Below, piece after piece: positions 18,178-26,848 of a stretch of 64,000 nt of DNA. Source of the DNA: Hyphomicrobiales bacterium (GTDB lineage: Bacteria > Pseudomonadota > Alphaproteobacteria > Rhizobiales > Rhizobiaceae); the NCBI GenBank assembly GCA_900468805.1, contig UEIF01000002.1, positions 1 through 64,000 on the forward strand, in the 5' to 3' direction. Each line of letters begins with the position of its first letter. Within the stretch, counting starts at the first letter, position 1. A program made the position numbers and the translations under genes. The notes under the pieces were generated by a model. The model was given only the letters and a program-made list of their open reading frames with translations. It was not told where the DNA came from and did not search any database.

Positions 18178-20157
18178 TCAGTACCGGAGCTTGGCGAACG
18201 GCGCAGCGCCGCCATTCTTCTTCGGCGGCATGGAAAGCATGCGGGCTACTTCGCCAAAGGGTTTCGGGGGGCTGATATAATAGCCCTGGATCTCGTCGCA
18301 TTCCTCGTATTCGAGCAGCGCCATCTGCTCTGCGGTTTCAACGCCCTCCGCGGTCACGCGCATGCCGAGCGCATCGCCGAGCAGGATGATCGCACGCATG
18401 ATCGCATGCGCTTCCTTGTTCTCGACGATGTCGTTCACGAAGGACTTGTCGATCTTGATCTTGTCGAAGGGGAAACTCGAAAGGTAGCTCAGCGACGAAT
18501 AACCGGTTCCGAAATCGTCCATGGAGATGCGAATGCCGCGTTCCCTGAGCGCATGCAGGATCGGCAAGGCCTCATCGAGATTTTCCATCAACACACTTTC
18601 GGTGATCTCGAGTTCGAGACGTGACGGCGACAGTTCTGCGGCGGCAAGCGCTTCATTGACATCCCGCGGCAGGTCGCTGCTGCTGAACTGGATGGCCGAG
18701 ACATTGACGGCGATCTTGATATCTTCCGGCCATTGCGCTGCATCGTTGCAGGCGCGGCGCAAAACCCAACGGCCGATATCGACGATGAGGCCGACCTCTT
18801 CGGCAAGCGGGATGAATTCCATCGGCGTGACTCGGCCGCGCACCGGATGATTCCAACGGATCAGCGCCTCGAAGCCGCAGATGCGATGCTGCGTCAGGTC
18901 GTAGAGCGGCTGGTAGTGAAGCTCGAATTCCTCGTTCTGCACGGCGGCGCGCAGATCGGCCTCCAGCGCATGGCGGGCCTGCATCTTCTCGTCCATCTCG
19001 CCGCTGAAGAAGCGCTCGTGGCGGCGTCCGTCAGCCTTGGCGTGGGAAAGGGCGACTGCCGCGTTGCGCAGCAGCTTGTCGGTCTCGGTAGCATCGTCAG
19101 GGGCGATCGAAATGCCCATGGAAACAGTGAGTTCCACCTGCTTGTCGCCGCGAAAGAATGGTTCGCTGAGCTCACGGCGGATCTGGTCGGCGAGGGCGGT
19201 GATGTTCCACGGCTGCTGGCGGTGCGTCTGCAGGATCGCGAATTCGTCCGAGCCGAGACGGGCAAGGATATTTTCCGAGCCGGCCGAGGCGCGGATTCTC
19301 TCCGCGACCTGCTGCAGGATCTTGTCGCCGGCCGACACACCCAGGGTATTGTTGATCGACTTGAACCGGTCGAGATTGAGATGCACGAGCGCGATCTGCT
19401 CATCGTCCTTGCGCTCGGCAAGGGCGGCATCGAGCTGCTCGCGGAAGCGAATGCGGTTCGGCAGGCCGGTGAGCGGATCGTGATGTGCGAGATAGGTGAT
19501 GCGCTCGGCGGCCTTGCGGTCTTCTGTGATATCGGCATGGATGGCGATATTGCTGCCATCGGCAAGGATGGTGACGACGCTCTGGATGATGCGGCCATCA
19601 TCCATCATCCATTCGCGCCTGCGGATGCGCCCTGCCTTCGAAGAGGCTTCCTGGCCTCGCTTTTTGCGGTGCGTCCCGGTGTTGGCGTGCTCCGTGCCGC
19701 GCGTTTTGCTCATCAGGTCGGCAATCGCCGTACCGGGTGTGACATCGCTTTCGGTAAAGCCGAAGAGCTGGCGGAAGCGCAGGTTGGAAAGGGTCAGCCG
19801 CTGGTCCGCATCGAACACGCTGAGGCCGAGTGGCAGGTTGTTCAGTACGATTTCGAAGAGCTTGCGTTGTTCCGCAAGCGCCTGCGTGGTGGAAGTGATC
19901 GTGTTCTTCAATTCGCGGTTTTCGGTGAGCAGCGTCTCAGCGCTATGCTCGATTTCGTCATATTCGCTTTCATGGCTGCGATAGGTCGCGATCACGAGCT
20001 CCATCAGATGCTCTGCATCGATCGATCCGTCCTGGTTGACGGCCTGCGTGCACTGTTGCCAGAAAAGCGTCTGGGCTTTCATGCGCACCCCCCGCGGGAC
20101 GGTTGCGATGAAAGCATGGCAATAGGCGAAGGCGTCTTCGATTGGCAAGGATGCCAT
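18178..20157 (-). CDS. PAS-GGDEF-EAL c-di-GMP signalling protein
   Basis: About 659 aa. Order: N-terminal helical region of about 100 residues, PAS domain (FEIVLNNLPLGLSVFDADQR), GGDEF domain (HHDPLTGLPNRIRF) whose signature reads GSDEF, and an EAL domain with FEALIRWNHP, ITESVLMEN, DDFGTGYSSLSYL and KIDKSFV, i.e. an intact phosphodiesterase site. The altered second glycine of the GGDEF motif may reduce cyclase activity, so a c-di-GMP hydrolase with a regulatory GTP site is likely. No membrane segment is seen, so it is cytoplasmic. ATG chosen at MASLPIEDAF; a TTG 14 codons upstream is possible. Confidence 0.9.
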   Translation of the reverse strand: MASLPIEDAFAYCHAFIATVPRGVRMKAQTLFWQQCTQAVNQDGSIDAEHLMELVIATYRSHESEYDEIEHSAETLLTENRELKNTITSTTQALAEQRKLFEIVLNNLPLGLSVFDADQRLTLSNLRFRQLFGFTESDVTPGTAIADLMSKTRGTEHANTGTHRKKRGQEASSKAGRIRRREWMMDDGRIIQSVVTILADGSNIAIHADITEDRKAAERITYLAHHDPLTGLPNRIRFREQLDAALAERKDDEQIALVHLNLDRFKSINNTLGVSAGDKILQQVAERIRASAGSENILARLGSDEFAILQTHRQQPWNITALADQIRRELSEPFFRGDKQVELTVSMGISIAPDDATETDKLLRNAAVALSHAKADGRRHERFFSGEMDEKMQARHALEADLRAAVQNEEFELHYQPLYDLTQHRICGFEALIRWNHPVRGRVTPMEFIPLAEEVGLIVDIGRWVLRRACNDAAQWPEDIKIAVNVSAIQFSSSDLPRDVNEALAAAELSPSRLELEITESVLMENLDEALPILHALRERGIRISMDDFGTGYSSLSYLSSFPFDKIKIDKSFVNDIVENKEAHAIMRAIILLGDALGMRVTAEGVETAEQMALLEYEECDEIQGYYISPPKPFGEVARMLSMPPKKNGGAAPFAKLRY

Positions 20158-20546
20158 ATCGCGCCGGACATAAAAAAGACCTTTCTGAAATGACTGCAAG
20201 AATCAATTTTTTTAAGCAGCAAGCGGCCATTTTCGGCAACTCGCATGCGGTATATTCTACCTCCCCGATTAATAATCGGTTGCAACTTCACGACCCTTTA
20301 TAGCTAGCCGGCAATTTGTTTGTATCTCGCAAACTACTGAAATACCGAAGGAACCTGGCTTGCCGAGGGAAATTGAAAGCGCCGCTGAAACGGGTAGTTA
20401 CACTTTGTCAATCATAGTTAATCAACAGTTAACAGCTTATTGACCAGAAGCCCAAATCAGTTTAGTCAATGGGTCAAGCCCGATCTTTCCCACCCCGTGT
20501 ATTGCGTACAGACTCTCACCGGAAGAAGCGGTGAACGGAGGTTTGT
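20158..20546. other. Divergent intergenic region between the GGDEF/EAL and EF-hand genes
   Basis: About 390 bp, AT-richer than its neighbours, holding the promoters of two divergent genes. A small hairpin TCACCG-GAAGAAG-CGGTGA (20516-20534) lies immediately before the Shine-Dalgarno GGAGG of the EF-hand gene. The stretch around 20400-20440 has repeated TTAA/GTTAA steps but no assignable operator. Confidence 0.5.
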
Positions 20547-20888
20547 ATGACTGCTCTTTCATCAGTTTCAGACATCTCTTATGCATATTTGGCAACGCTC
20601 TCGCGGCTTGATGCCAATGGCGACGGCGTGCTGAGCCGCACGGAACGTGCGGCAGATAAGAAACCCGGCATCATCCGGGAATTTCTCGAAGAGGATAATT
20701 CTGGCAATACGCAGCCGAAATATCCGAGCAGCCTCGTCGCTCTCATGATGGAATACAGCGACAACGGCTCGGCGACCGGCACGGCCGTTCCCTATGCGCT
20801 GCAGCAGATTGCCCCTGATGGCGATGACCAGGCGATGCAGGCCTATCGCAATACCTACGGCGAATTCGATCTCGGTATCGCAGCCTGA
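20547..20888 (+). CDS. Small EF-hand-containing protein
   Basis: 113 aa. One canonical calcium-binding loop, LDANGDGVLSRTE (Asp22, Asn24, Asp26, Ser30, Glu33 at the EF ligand positions); a second acidic stretch EEDNSGNTQ is not a complete loop. No signal peptide or membrane segment. Strong Shine-Dalgarno GGAGG 6 bp before the ATG, and a strong terminator follows. Otherwise unrecognised; it may bind calcium or be a secreted/periplasmic protein by an unknown route. Confidence 0.75.
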   Translation: MTALSSVSDISYAYLATLSRLDANGDGVLSRTERAADKKPGIIREFLEEDNSGNTQPKYPSSLVALMMEYSDNGSATGTAVPYALQQIAPDGDDQAMQAYRNTYGEFDLGIAA

Positions 20889-20916
20889 GCGTTGGTCGCT
20901 AGCTGCACTAGTCTGG

Positions 20917-20943
20917 AGCCGGCCTTGTGGCCGGCTTTTTCTT
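20917..20943 (+). terminator. Rho-independent terminator after the EF-hand gene
   Basis: Perfect 8-bp stem AGCCGGCC-TTGT-GGCCGGCT followed by TTTTCTT, 28 bp after the stop codon. Confidence 0.9.
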
Positions 20944-21016
20944 GCCTTTTATGCAGGCAGGAACACCTTCCCTTATGAGGCGTTGGGACACAGTCCCCGA
21001 AACGGAAGGAAACCCG

Positions 21017-21532
21017 ATGAAAATCATATGCACCATCGCTGCCCTCTGCCTGCTTGCGGCTGCGTCCCAAGGCCTTGCCCAGGACAAGCAGACGGCGACG
21101 GCAAATTTCATCGGCCCTGACGGCAAGGAGTCCGGCCGTGCCACGCTGACCGCCGCGGCCAATGGTGGTGTCTTCATCGAGGCGGAAATCTCAGGCCTGC
21201 CCGTCAACAAGTGGGTCGCCTTCCACATCCACGAAACCGGCCGCTGCGATGCTGCAACCCATCACGAATCGGCCGGTGGTCATTTCAATCCGACCAAGGC
21301 CGAGCATGGCTTCCTCGCCGCCAAGGGACCACATGCCGGTGACATGCCGAACCAGTATGTCGGTCAGGACGGCATCCTGCGCGCGCAGGTCTTCGACACC
21401 ATGATCTCGCTCGACGGCAAGGAGGACGGCGTGCGGGGCCGCGCGCTGATGGTGCATGCGGAATCCGATGACTATCGAAGCCAGCCCTCAGGCGGCGCCG
21501 GCGACAGGATTGCCTGCGGTGTGATTGAATAA
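21017..21532 (+). CDS. sodC: Periplasmic Cu/Zn superoxide dismutase
   Basis: 171 aa with an N-terminal signal peptide (MKIICTIAALCLLAAASQGLA). Metal ligands are visible: AFHIHETGRCD (two Cu His), HHESAGGHFNP (bridging His and Zn His), GPHAGDMPN (Zn His and Asp), and LMVHAESDDY (last Cu His); the Cys pair in GRCD and IACGV would form the disulfide. It dismutates superoxide in the periplasm. Start set by GGAAGGAAA before the ATG. Transcribed alone, convergent with the MscS gene 10 bp away. Confidence 0.95.
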   Translation: MKIICTIAALCLLAAASQGLAQDKQTATANFIGPDGKESGRATLTAAANGGVFIEAEISGLPVNKWVAFHIHETGRCDAATHHESAGGHFNPTKAEHGFLAAKGPHAGDMPNQYVGQDGILRAQVFDTMISLDGKEDGVRGRALMVHAESDDYRSQPSGGAGDRIACGVIE

Positions 21533-21542
21533 GCAGTAGGGG

Positions 21543-22466
21543 CTATGTCTGCGGGGACGCCCTCGGCGTCCTCTTGCGGCCCGGAGCGTTGACGGGTGCT
21601 TCTTCCAAGGCTGGCTCTATAGTGGGAGCGTTCGAAGGCTGCGCTGGGGCTGAGGTATCATCCACCTGTCCCATCTTGTCGAAGGCCAGTTTGATGCGCT
21701 TGATCATGTCACGGCTCAGGCTCCACCAGTCGCCGGTCGATGCCCAGTAGCGCAATGTCATGCTGACCGCAGTGTCGCTGAGACTATCGATGAAGACACT
21801 TGGTGCCGGCGTTTTGAGCACTCGTTTGTCGGCTGTCGCAAGCTTCATCAGTGTTTCCATTGCGAGGTCGAGATCGTCTTTGTGCGTAATGCTGATCTTC
21901 AGATCATTCTGCCGGGTTGGCTGGCGGCTGTAGTTTGTGATCGGCGTATTCCAGAGGATCGAGTTCGGCGCCAGCCGGTAAAGGCCGTCCCCCGTCTTCA
22001 GTTCCGTGGCGAAAAGGCCGATCTCGAGCACCGTCCCGGTCACACTGCTTGTCTCGATATACTCCCCGACGCGGAAGGGGCGCAGCACGAGCAGCATGAT
22101 GCCGGCTGCGATATTCTGCAACGTGCCCTGCAGCGCCAGACCGACGGCAAGGCCGGCGGCGCCGAGAGTGGCGATAATCGATGCCGTCTGCACGCCGAAC
22201 TGCCCGAGAACGGTGACAAAGACCAGCACCAGCAGCGCATAGCGCACGACATTGGTGAAGAAACGGGCAAGCGTCTCGTCGATGCCGCGCACACGCGAGA
22301 TGCCCTCATAGGCCCAGCGGCTGATGAGGCTCGCCGTCACCCAGCCGACGATGAGCAGGATGATCGCGCCCAGGATGGAGAAGGAATATTGTACGGCAAG
22401 CGCGCTTGCCTGATCGAGCGCCGAACGGGTTGCAATGATAAGGTCGGAGGCCTGCTGTTCCATCAT
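21543..22466 (-). CDS. MscS-family mechanosensitive channel
   Basis: 307 aa. Three N-terminal membrane segments (ILGAIILLIVGWVTASL; YALLVLVFVTVLGQFG; a pore helix rich in Gly/Ala, TLGAAGLAVGLALQGTLQN) followed by the MscS beta domain (FRVGEYIE, TGTVLEIGLFAT, NSILWNTPITNYSR) and a C-terminal alpha/beta domain. It is a small-conductance channel releasing solutes on hypo-osmotic shock. The last 45 residues are Pro/Ala rich and probably disordered. Adjacent ATG codons at the start leave one residue of uncertainty. Confidence 0.93.
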   Translation of the reverse strand: MMEQQASDLIIATRSALDQASALAVQYSFSILGAIILLIVGWVTASLISRWAYEGISRVRGIDETLARFFTNVVRYALLVLVFVTVLGQFGVQTASIIATLGAAGLAVGLALQGTLQNIAAGIMLLVLRPFRVGEYIETSSVTGTVLEIGLFATELKTGDGLYRLAPNSILWNTPITNYSRQPTRQNDLKISITHKDDLDLAMETLMKLATADKRVLKTPAPSVFIDSLSDTAVSMTLRYWASTGDWWSLSRDMIKRIKLAFDKMGQVDDTSAPAQPSNAPTIEPALEEAPVNAPGRKRTPRASPQT

Positions 22467-22517
22467 ATGCTCCTCGAATGCATCGTCGAGGGCTAGATGG
22501 AGCAGGGGCCAAGGGCG

Positions 22518-23048
22518 TCAACCGTTCGAATCGTCCCGGATGGTCAGCACGAAGGGTGCGTTGCCGTCGGCATCCGCACCGCGGCCGATGGCTTTCATGG
22601 CATCGACGAGCCGGCCGCGCCGACCAAGCAATGCATCGCCGATTTCGACGATCCGTGCATTGGGTGTCGCATAGGGCGAGGCGGCGCGCAGCCGGCGGGC
22701 AAGTGCCATGTCCTCCTGCTCGGGCGCCAGCGACAGGGCGGCAATCAGCGCTGCGGCGGGTGAGCGCGAAACGCCCATCCAGCAATGGATCAGAAGGGGC
22801 GCCTCCTGCTGCCAGCCGGCGGCGAAATCGATGATCGCCCGCACATGCCTCTCGTCGGGCGCCACGAGATCGCCCGTGCCCTTGAAGGTGATATCGTTCA
22901 TGTTAAGCAGCAGATGCCGATCGGCTTGGATCACGCCCGGACGGTGAAAGGCCTGTTCCTTCGCCATCAGGCTGATCATCTCGCGCGCCTTGTGCCGCAC
23001 CGCCATCTCGGCAATGCGCGCCAGCGGAGAAACCACGATCACGGTCAC
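22518..23048 (-). CDS. Tyrosine/dual-specificity phosphatase-like protein
   Basis: 176 aa. Contains the CX5R signature of protein tyrosine phosphatases, HCWMGVSRSPAAA, with Cys89 and Arg95. The remainder fits a compact dual-specificity fold. Its start overlaps the end of the preceding HD gene by 4 bp (ATGA), so it is the third gene of ygfZ-HD-phosphatase. Its substrate (protein or small phosphoester) is not evident. Confidence 0.85.
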   Translation of the reverse strand: MTVIVVSPLARIAEMAVRHKAREMISLMAKEQAFHRPGVIQADRHLLLNMNDITFKGTGDLVAPDERHVRAIIDFAAGWQQEAPLLIHCWMGVSRSPAAALIAALSLAPEQEDMALARRLRAASPYATPNARIVEIGDALLGRRGRLVDAMKAIGRGADADGNAPFVLTIRDDSNG

Positions 23049-23653
23049 GGGGTCACGCCCCGGGCTGCCTCGATCTCCGCAAAGCGTTCGCAGAAGAGCC
23101 GCTGCGCTTCGAGAGCTGGGAAAGGATCCATCGAGAGCATGTCCCTGGTGATGCCGCGCGGCTGGCCGAAGAATTTCTGTGCCTCTGCCGGCGTGAAGCC
23201 CGCAAGCACCGTTGCCTCAAAATAGGCGGCGATCGTATCGGCCTTCTTGATCTTGTCCTTGAGTTCGCGGGAAGGGTGCGGCGGCAGGCCGAAGCGCAGA
23301 TGCACGGCGGCCTCCAGCCGCTTTTCGACCGTCTTGTATCCGCCACCGACGACCGCCTTGAAAGGGGAGATCATATCGCCGATCACATATTCCGGTGCGT
23401 CATGCAGCAGCGCCATCAGGCAATCGCCGGGCGTGGCGTCATTGAAGTGCCGGAAGATGGTTTCAACAATGAGACAATGCTGCGCAACTGAAAAAGCGTG
23501 GTCGCCCGACGTCTGACCGTTCCACCGGGCGACGCGGGCAAGCCCGTGGGCGATATCGGTCAGTTCGACATCGAGCGGCGAGGGGTCGAGCAGATCGAGT
23601 CGCCGCCCGGACAGCATGCGCTGCCAGGCGCGTGGAGCCTTCGCAGTCGTCAC
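23045..23653 (-). CDS. HD-domain hydrolase (YfbR-like)
   Basis: 202 aa. HD metal site: SGDHAFSVAQHCLIV, LMALLHDAPEYVIGDM and KKADTIAAYFEA match the pattern of YfbR-type 5'-deoxynucleotidases, which dephosphorylate dNMPs. The N-terminal WQRMLSGRRLDLLDPSP is typical for this proteobacterial group. It overlaps both neighbours by 4 bp (ygfZ upstream, phosphatase downstream), implying translational coupling. Confidence 0.87.
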   Translation of the reverse strand: MTTAKAPRAWQRMLSGRRLDLLDPSPLDVELTDIAHGLARVARWNGQTSGDHAFSVAQHCLIVETIFRHFNDATPGDCLMALLHDAPEYVIGDMISPFKAVVGGGYKTVEKRLEAAVHLRFGLPPHPSRELKDKIKKADTIAAYFEATVLAGFTPAEAQKFFGQPRGITRDMLSMDPFPALEAQRLFCERFAEIEAARGVTP

Positions 23654-24489
23654 GCGCTGGCCTCGTCAGAGGAGGTCGGGAAGTTGAGGCCGGACCAGGT
23701 CGGCAGGCTGAGCGTCACGGAAACATCGCCGGCAAGCAGCGGCGTACCGGATGCCATCGCCTCGCCGGCGCGGTCGATGCGCACGATCGCCAGTCCGTTT
23801 GTTCCCTCGACGGAGCCGAGCGTGCCGACCGGCTTGCCATTGGCCGTGATTTCAGTGCCGCTGGCGGGCAGTGCGGCGCCGGCCGAAACAGTCACGACGC
23901 GGCGTCGTGCGGTGCCGCGATGATGCATGCGGGACACCACTTCCTGGCCGACATAGCAGCCTTTCTTGAAGGAGAGGCCACCATTGAAATCCATCAGCAC
24001 ATCATGCGGGAAGGCATCCTGAAGCGCATAATCAGGCCCTGACGTAACGATGCCATGCTCGATGCGCAGCGCATCGTAGAGGGTCGCATTGTGGCTGCCA
24101 TGATGACCGGCACGACGCAGCACGGTGATGCCGGCCTTGGCGAATCGGCTGTCCTTGATGCCCGCTCCGGCCTCCTCGCCCCAGGAAATGGTGACGCCAT
24201 CCTCTGCAACTGGCGTCAACGTCACCGGCGCGCGCAGGCGGTACATGGTCAATCGCTTCAGCAGCGCTTCGCGCTGGGAGGCGTCCGTTTCGATGACAAA
24301 GCCATCGCCGTCGCGCCAGATCATGAAGTCGAACAGGATCTTGCCCTGCGGCGTCAGCAACGCACCCGGCCGCGCCTCGTCCGCACCGAGCGAGACGATA
24401 TCAGTGGTGATGAGATTCTGCAGGAAGGACTCTGCTTCCGCGCCGCCGACGGCAATGAGCGAGCGGTCTTTCAGGAATACGGCTGGCAT
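23650..24489 (-). CDS. ygfZ: Folate-binding YgfZ/IBA57-like protein
   Basis: 279 aa. It carries the diagnostic KGCYVGQEVVSRMHHRGTARRR motif with the functional Cys, and a GcvT-like folate-binding fold (FLQNLITTDIVSL near the N-terminus). YgfZ proteins support tetrahydrofolate-dependent maturation or repair of [4Fe-4S] enzymes. It is first in a three-gene unit with an HD hydrolase and a phosphatase, all joined by 4-bp overlaps. Confidence 0.92.
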   Translation of the reverse strand: MPAVFLKDRSLIAVGGAEAESFLQNLITTDIVSLGADEARPGALLTPQGKILFDFMIWRDGDGFVIETDASQREALLKRLTMYRLRAPVTLTPVAEDGVTISWGEEAGAGIKDSRFAKAGITVLRRAGHHGSHNATLYDALRIEHGIVTSGPDYALQDAFPHDVLMDFNGGLSFKKGCYVGQEVVSRMHHRGTARRRVVTVSAGAALPASGTEITANGKPVGTLGSVEGTNGLAIVRIDRAGEAMASGTPLLAGDVSVTLSLPTWSGLNFPTSSDEASA

Positions 24490-24550
24490 GGCGAAACCTG
24501 TCGCGTTGGTGGTCGCTCAGAGGTAGGTCTTTGCAGCTGATGGTGCAAGC

Positions 24551-24661
24551 GCTCTACAGCATCGGCCCGAAAATGGGAATCGATTTTCGGAAAGCCTGGT
24601 GCGTAAATTCAAAGAGTTAGTGCGTCCTTTGTGTGTCCGAATGGACGCACGGCGCTCTAGC
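24551..24661. repeat. Intergenic palindromic repeat, second family
   Basis: About 110 bp from GCTCTACAGCATCGG to GGCGCTCTAGCA. It has a hairpin CCGAAAAT...ATTTTCGG and a second palindromic part GTGCGTCC...GGACGCAC. The ends GCTCTA/TAGAGC-like match the ends of the other repeats here, but the body differs from the RIME1-like copies. It fills the gap between the ygfZ promoter region and the 3' end of the next gene. Confidence 0.6.
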
Positions 24662-24662
24662 A

Positions 24663-25412
24663 TCAGTCGCCGGCTGTGAAGAACTTCCATTTGCCGTCGG
24701 GCGCAATGCCGACGCGATAGAAATTATAGCCGCCGAATTCCTGCATATCGGAGAGATCGCCTGCCGTGACGATGCGCAGCAGTTCCACGCGTTCCGGCGG
24801 GGTCAGCGATTTCAGGTCTTTTTCGGCAAAATAGGGCCAGACATACATTTCGTCAGGCGTGCCCTGGCCGACATGCACGAAGCCGGTCGAGATGACATCG
24901 AGCATTATGGCGAGGATCTCGTCGCCGTCAGGATCGCCGGAGAGATCCTTCAGCGTGCCGATTGGATCGTCTGTCGGTTCGCCGACCGTGACCTGTGTCT
25001 GGTCCGCGCCAGTGCCCATCAACGGACGCAGGCGTTCGAGGTCGCCGGAGGCGGCCGCCTCAACGATCTGTTCGCGCATCTTGCGCACAGGTTCCGGCAC
25101 CTTGCTGATGTCGTAGATCACTTCGGCGGGCTTGGAATTGTCGGACGCGCCCGGCGTCTTGTCGACGCTCTGGCCTTCCTTGTTGACGAGCGGATCGGGC
25201 ATGGGGACACCCGAGGAGCCGTTCTGCGGTGCTGCCGGCTGCTGCGGGTTCTGTTGCGCCGTGGCGGGTGCATCGGGCTGGCCCGGAATCTTCTGAAGTT
25301 CGGAAAGTGCGTAGGCGGAAGATGCGGACAGCACGCTGCCTGCGGCAAGGCCGACGGCAAGCAGGACCGGCGCGAGCGCAATTCGCGAGGAAATATCTTT
25401 ACCGGTACGCAT
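24663..25412 (-). CDS. Exported protein of unknown function
   Basis: 249 aa. N-terminal signal (SRIALAPVLLAVGLAAGSVL with a likely cleavage after SSAYA), then a Pro/Gln/Ala-rich linker of about 60 residues, then a compact domain (EPVRKMREQIVEAAASGDLERLRPL to the end) with GGYNFYRVGIAPDGKWKFFTAGD at the C-terminus. Probably periplasmic. The domain is common in rhizobial genomes as an uncharacterised protein; no catalytic motif is seen. AGAGAG precedes the ATG. It follows a small gene by 19 bp and may form a pair with it. Confidence 0.8.
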   Translation of the reverse strand: MRTGKDISSRIALAPVLLAVGLAAGSVLSASSAYALSELQKIPGQPDAPATAQQNPQQPAAPQNGSSGVPMPDPLVNKEGQSVDKTPGASDNSKPAEVIYDISKVPEPVRKMREQIVEAAASGDLERLRPLMGTGADQTQVTVGEPTDDPIGTLKDLSGDPDGDEILAIMLDVISTGFVHVGQGTPDEMYVWPYFAEKDLKSLTPPERVELLRIVTAGDLSDMQEFGGYNFYRVGIAPDGKWKFFTAGD

Positions 25413-25431
25413 GAAACTCTCTGTATTGCCC

Positions 25432-25689
25432 TTATTGCAGGGTCCGGTTGGTGGAAAACTCACCTGCCAGCATGCGGTCGCGCAGCGAATCCAACAAGGC
25501 TTCGGCGCTGCTTTCTCCATGCAGTCTGATTGTCTCCCGCAGTGCATGGGCAATCGCAGCATCGGCAATGATTTCAGGCTCGATACCATCGGCCATTCCG
25601 TCGGCCCAAGCCTCGTTCTGGTATTCCAGAGCCGCCTGCATCTTTTCGTGGACGATCATGTCGTCGATGTCGTTGAGGCTTGGTTCCAT
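25432..25689 (-). CDS. Small hypothetical protein
   Basis: 85 aa, acidic and predicted helical (DDMIVHEKMQAALEYQNEAW; IIADAAIAHALRETIRLHG), no membrane segment. GAGGAAAAGACA before the second in-frame ATG favours the start used here; an ATG 8 codons upstream lacks a ribosome-binding site. Located 19 bp ahead of the exported protein gene. Not recognised. Confidence 0.7.
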   Translation of the reverse strand: MEPSLNDIDDMIVHEKMQAALEYQNEAWADGMADGIEPEIIADAAIAHALRETIRLHGESSAEALLDSLRDRMLAGEFSTNRTLQ

Positions 25690-25792
25690 TGTCTTTTCCT
25701 CAGAACTTCTCATGTCTTACCGCTATGTTAACAACACTAACAGCCTTTTCCCAAAACGACACGTCCGCATGCGAAAACAGGTTAATTAAACG

Positions 25793-26242
25793 TCAATTTC
25801 CAAACCGCGAAGTAATTTCTGTGGCAAGTGTTGCACCTTCGTTACGGTAGCGCTCTTCTGCCACGATGGCCGCCTGGGTGCAATCCGTATAAACCGAGGC
25901 AAAAGTCCGATAGCCGCGATTGAAGGCTGCGGTCAGTTTTTCCTTGCGCTGCGGCTCCCCATTCGTCTCGGAATCGAGCAGTTCCTGCATGTCGGCTCGC
26001 CATTCATCCGCGCCCTGAGCCTTGCAGAGCGTACGCAGGTAATGCACTGAACCCAAGACCTCTGCCAGCCGCGCCAGCTTGTCGTCATAGGGTACGACCA
26101 CGACCGGCGGTGCGATCTCCTCCGTCGGCGGGGGAACTGTATTCTTGCTGCCCTGCGCCCCACCTTGCGCCATTGTCGGACTGGCCCAGACGAGGCCGCC
26201 AAAGACAAGAGATGACAAGAGAACGCGTCGAGCGGGAATCAT
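25793..26242 (-). CDS. TIGR02301-family periplasmic protein
   Basis: 149 aa from the second ATG (157 from the first, at 26266). Signal peptide with basic start MIPARR and hydrophobic LLSSLVFGGLVWASPTMA. The mature part has DDKLARLAEVLGSVHYLRTLC and AFNRGYRTFASVYTDC, hallmarks of TIGR02301, an uncharacterised family of rhizobia; two Cys may form a disulfide. Both start codons lie within an inverted repeat (26240-26267) that could fold in the mRNA. Confidence 0.8.
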   Translation of the reverse strand: MIPARRVLLSSLVFGGLVWASPTMAQGGAQGSKNTVPPPTEEIAPPVVVVPYDDKLARLAEVLGSVHYLRTLCKAQGADEWRADMQELLDSETNGEPQRKEKLTAAFNRGYRTFASVYTDCTQAAIVAEERYRNEGATLATEITSRFGN

Positions 26243-26267
26243 GCTCCCAGTTGATACAGGGAGCATG
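26240..26267 (-). promoter_or_regulatory. Inverted repeat spanning both candidate starts of the TIGR02301 gene
   Basis: CATGCTCCC (26240-26248) and GGGAGCATG (26259-26267) with a 10-nt loop. One ATG lies in each arm, and the only GGGAG Shine-Dalgarno-like sequence is in the stem. It could reduce or condition translation initiation; it may equally be chance. Confidence 0.4.
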
Positions 26268-26329
26268 ACAGGAACAAGGCGGATGTGGCAGTTTCCACTT
26301 CTATTCTGCCAACTCTTCCGGCATTGGCC

Positions 26330-26746
26330 TCATTCGCCGACTGCCAGCCGCTCGACGCATTCGAGCACGCTCTGCGGCGCCGGCATGCGGCGGATCTCTT
26401 CCACGCTATACCAGCCGATTGCTGCTGCATCATCGGCAGCTTCCGCCACCAGATGGCGGTCCGCCTCGACGCGGAAGACGGAGAGAAAGAAATGGCTGCT
26501 GATGCTGCCGTCGGGCGCATGCGTCTTCAGGTCATAGGTGGAGAATAGGCGCGGGTTTCGTGCCTTGATACCGGTCTCCTCGAAGAATTCACGCAATGCC
26601 GTCTCTTCGGGTGTTTCGCCGGGCTCGCCGCGGCCGCCGGGAAAGGCATACATGTCGGCCGAGGGCGGGTTTCGCCGCAGTACAAGAAGGAATCGGCCAT
26701 CACGTTCCAGGATGGCGGAGGAGGCGGGTCTGGCTTCGGAGGTCAT
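26330..26746 (-). CDS. Nudix hydrolase
   Basis: 138 aa. Complete Nudix box [24 protein letters not shown] (GX5EX7REUXEEXGU). It hydrolyses nucleoside diphosphates linked to another moiety; the N-terminus ([30 protein letters not shown]) resembles general NUDIX/ADP-ribose or MutT-like enzymes, and the substrate is unknown. Stands alone, divergent from the YnfA gene. Confidence 0.9.
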   Translation of the reverse strand: MTSEARPASSAILERDGRFLLVLRRNPPSADMYAFPGGRGEPGETPEETALREFFEETGIKARNPRLFSTYDLKTHAPDGSISSHFFLSVFRVEADRHLVAEAADDAAAIGWYSVEEIRRMPAPQSVLECVERLAVGE

Positions 26747-26848
26747 CGGCTCGCACGTGTTGCTGTGATGCCTGCCTTATCCCATGGGCAACTCACCTTG
26801 CGCAATCGCTGGGCTAGCATGGAATATGGCCGCTGTGATTCCTGCGAG

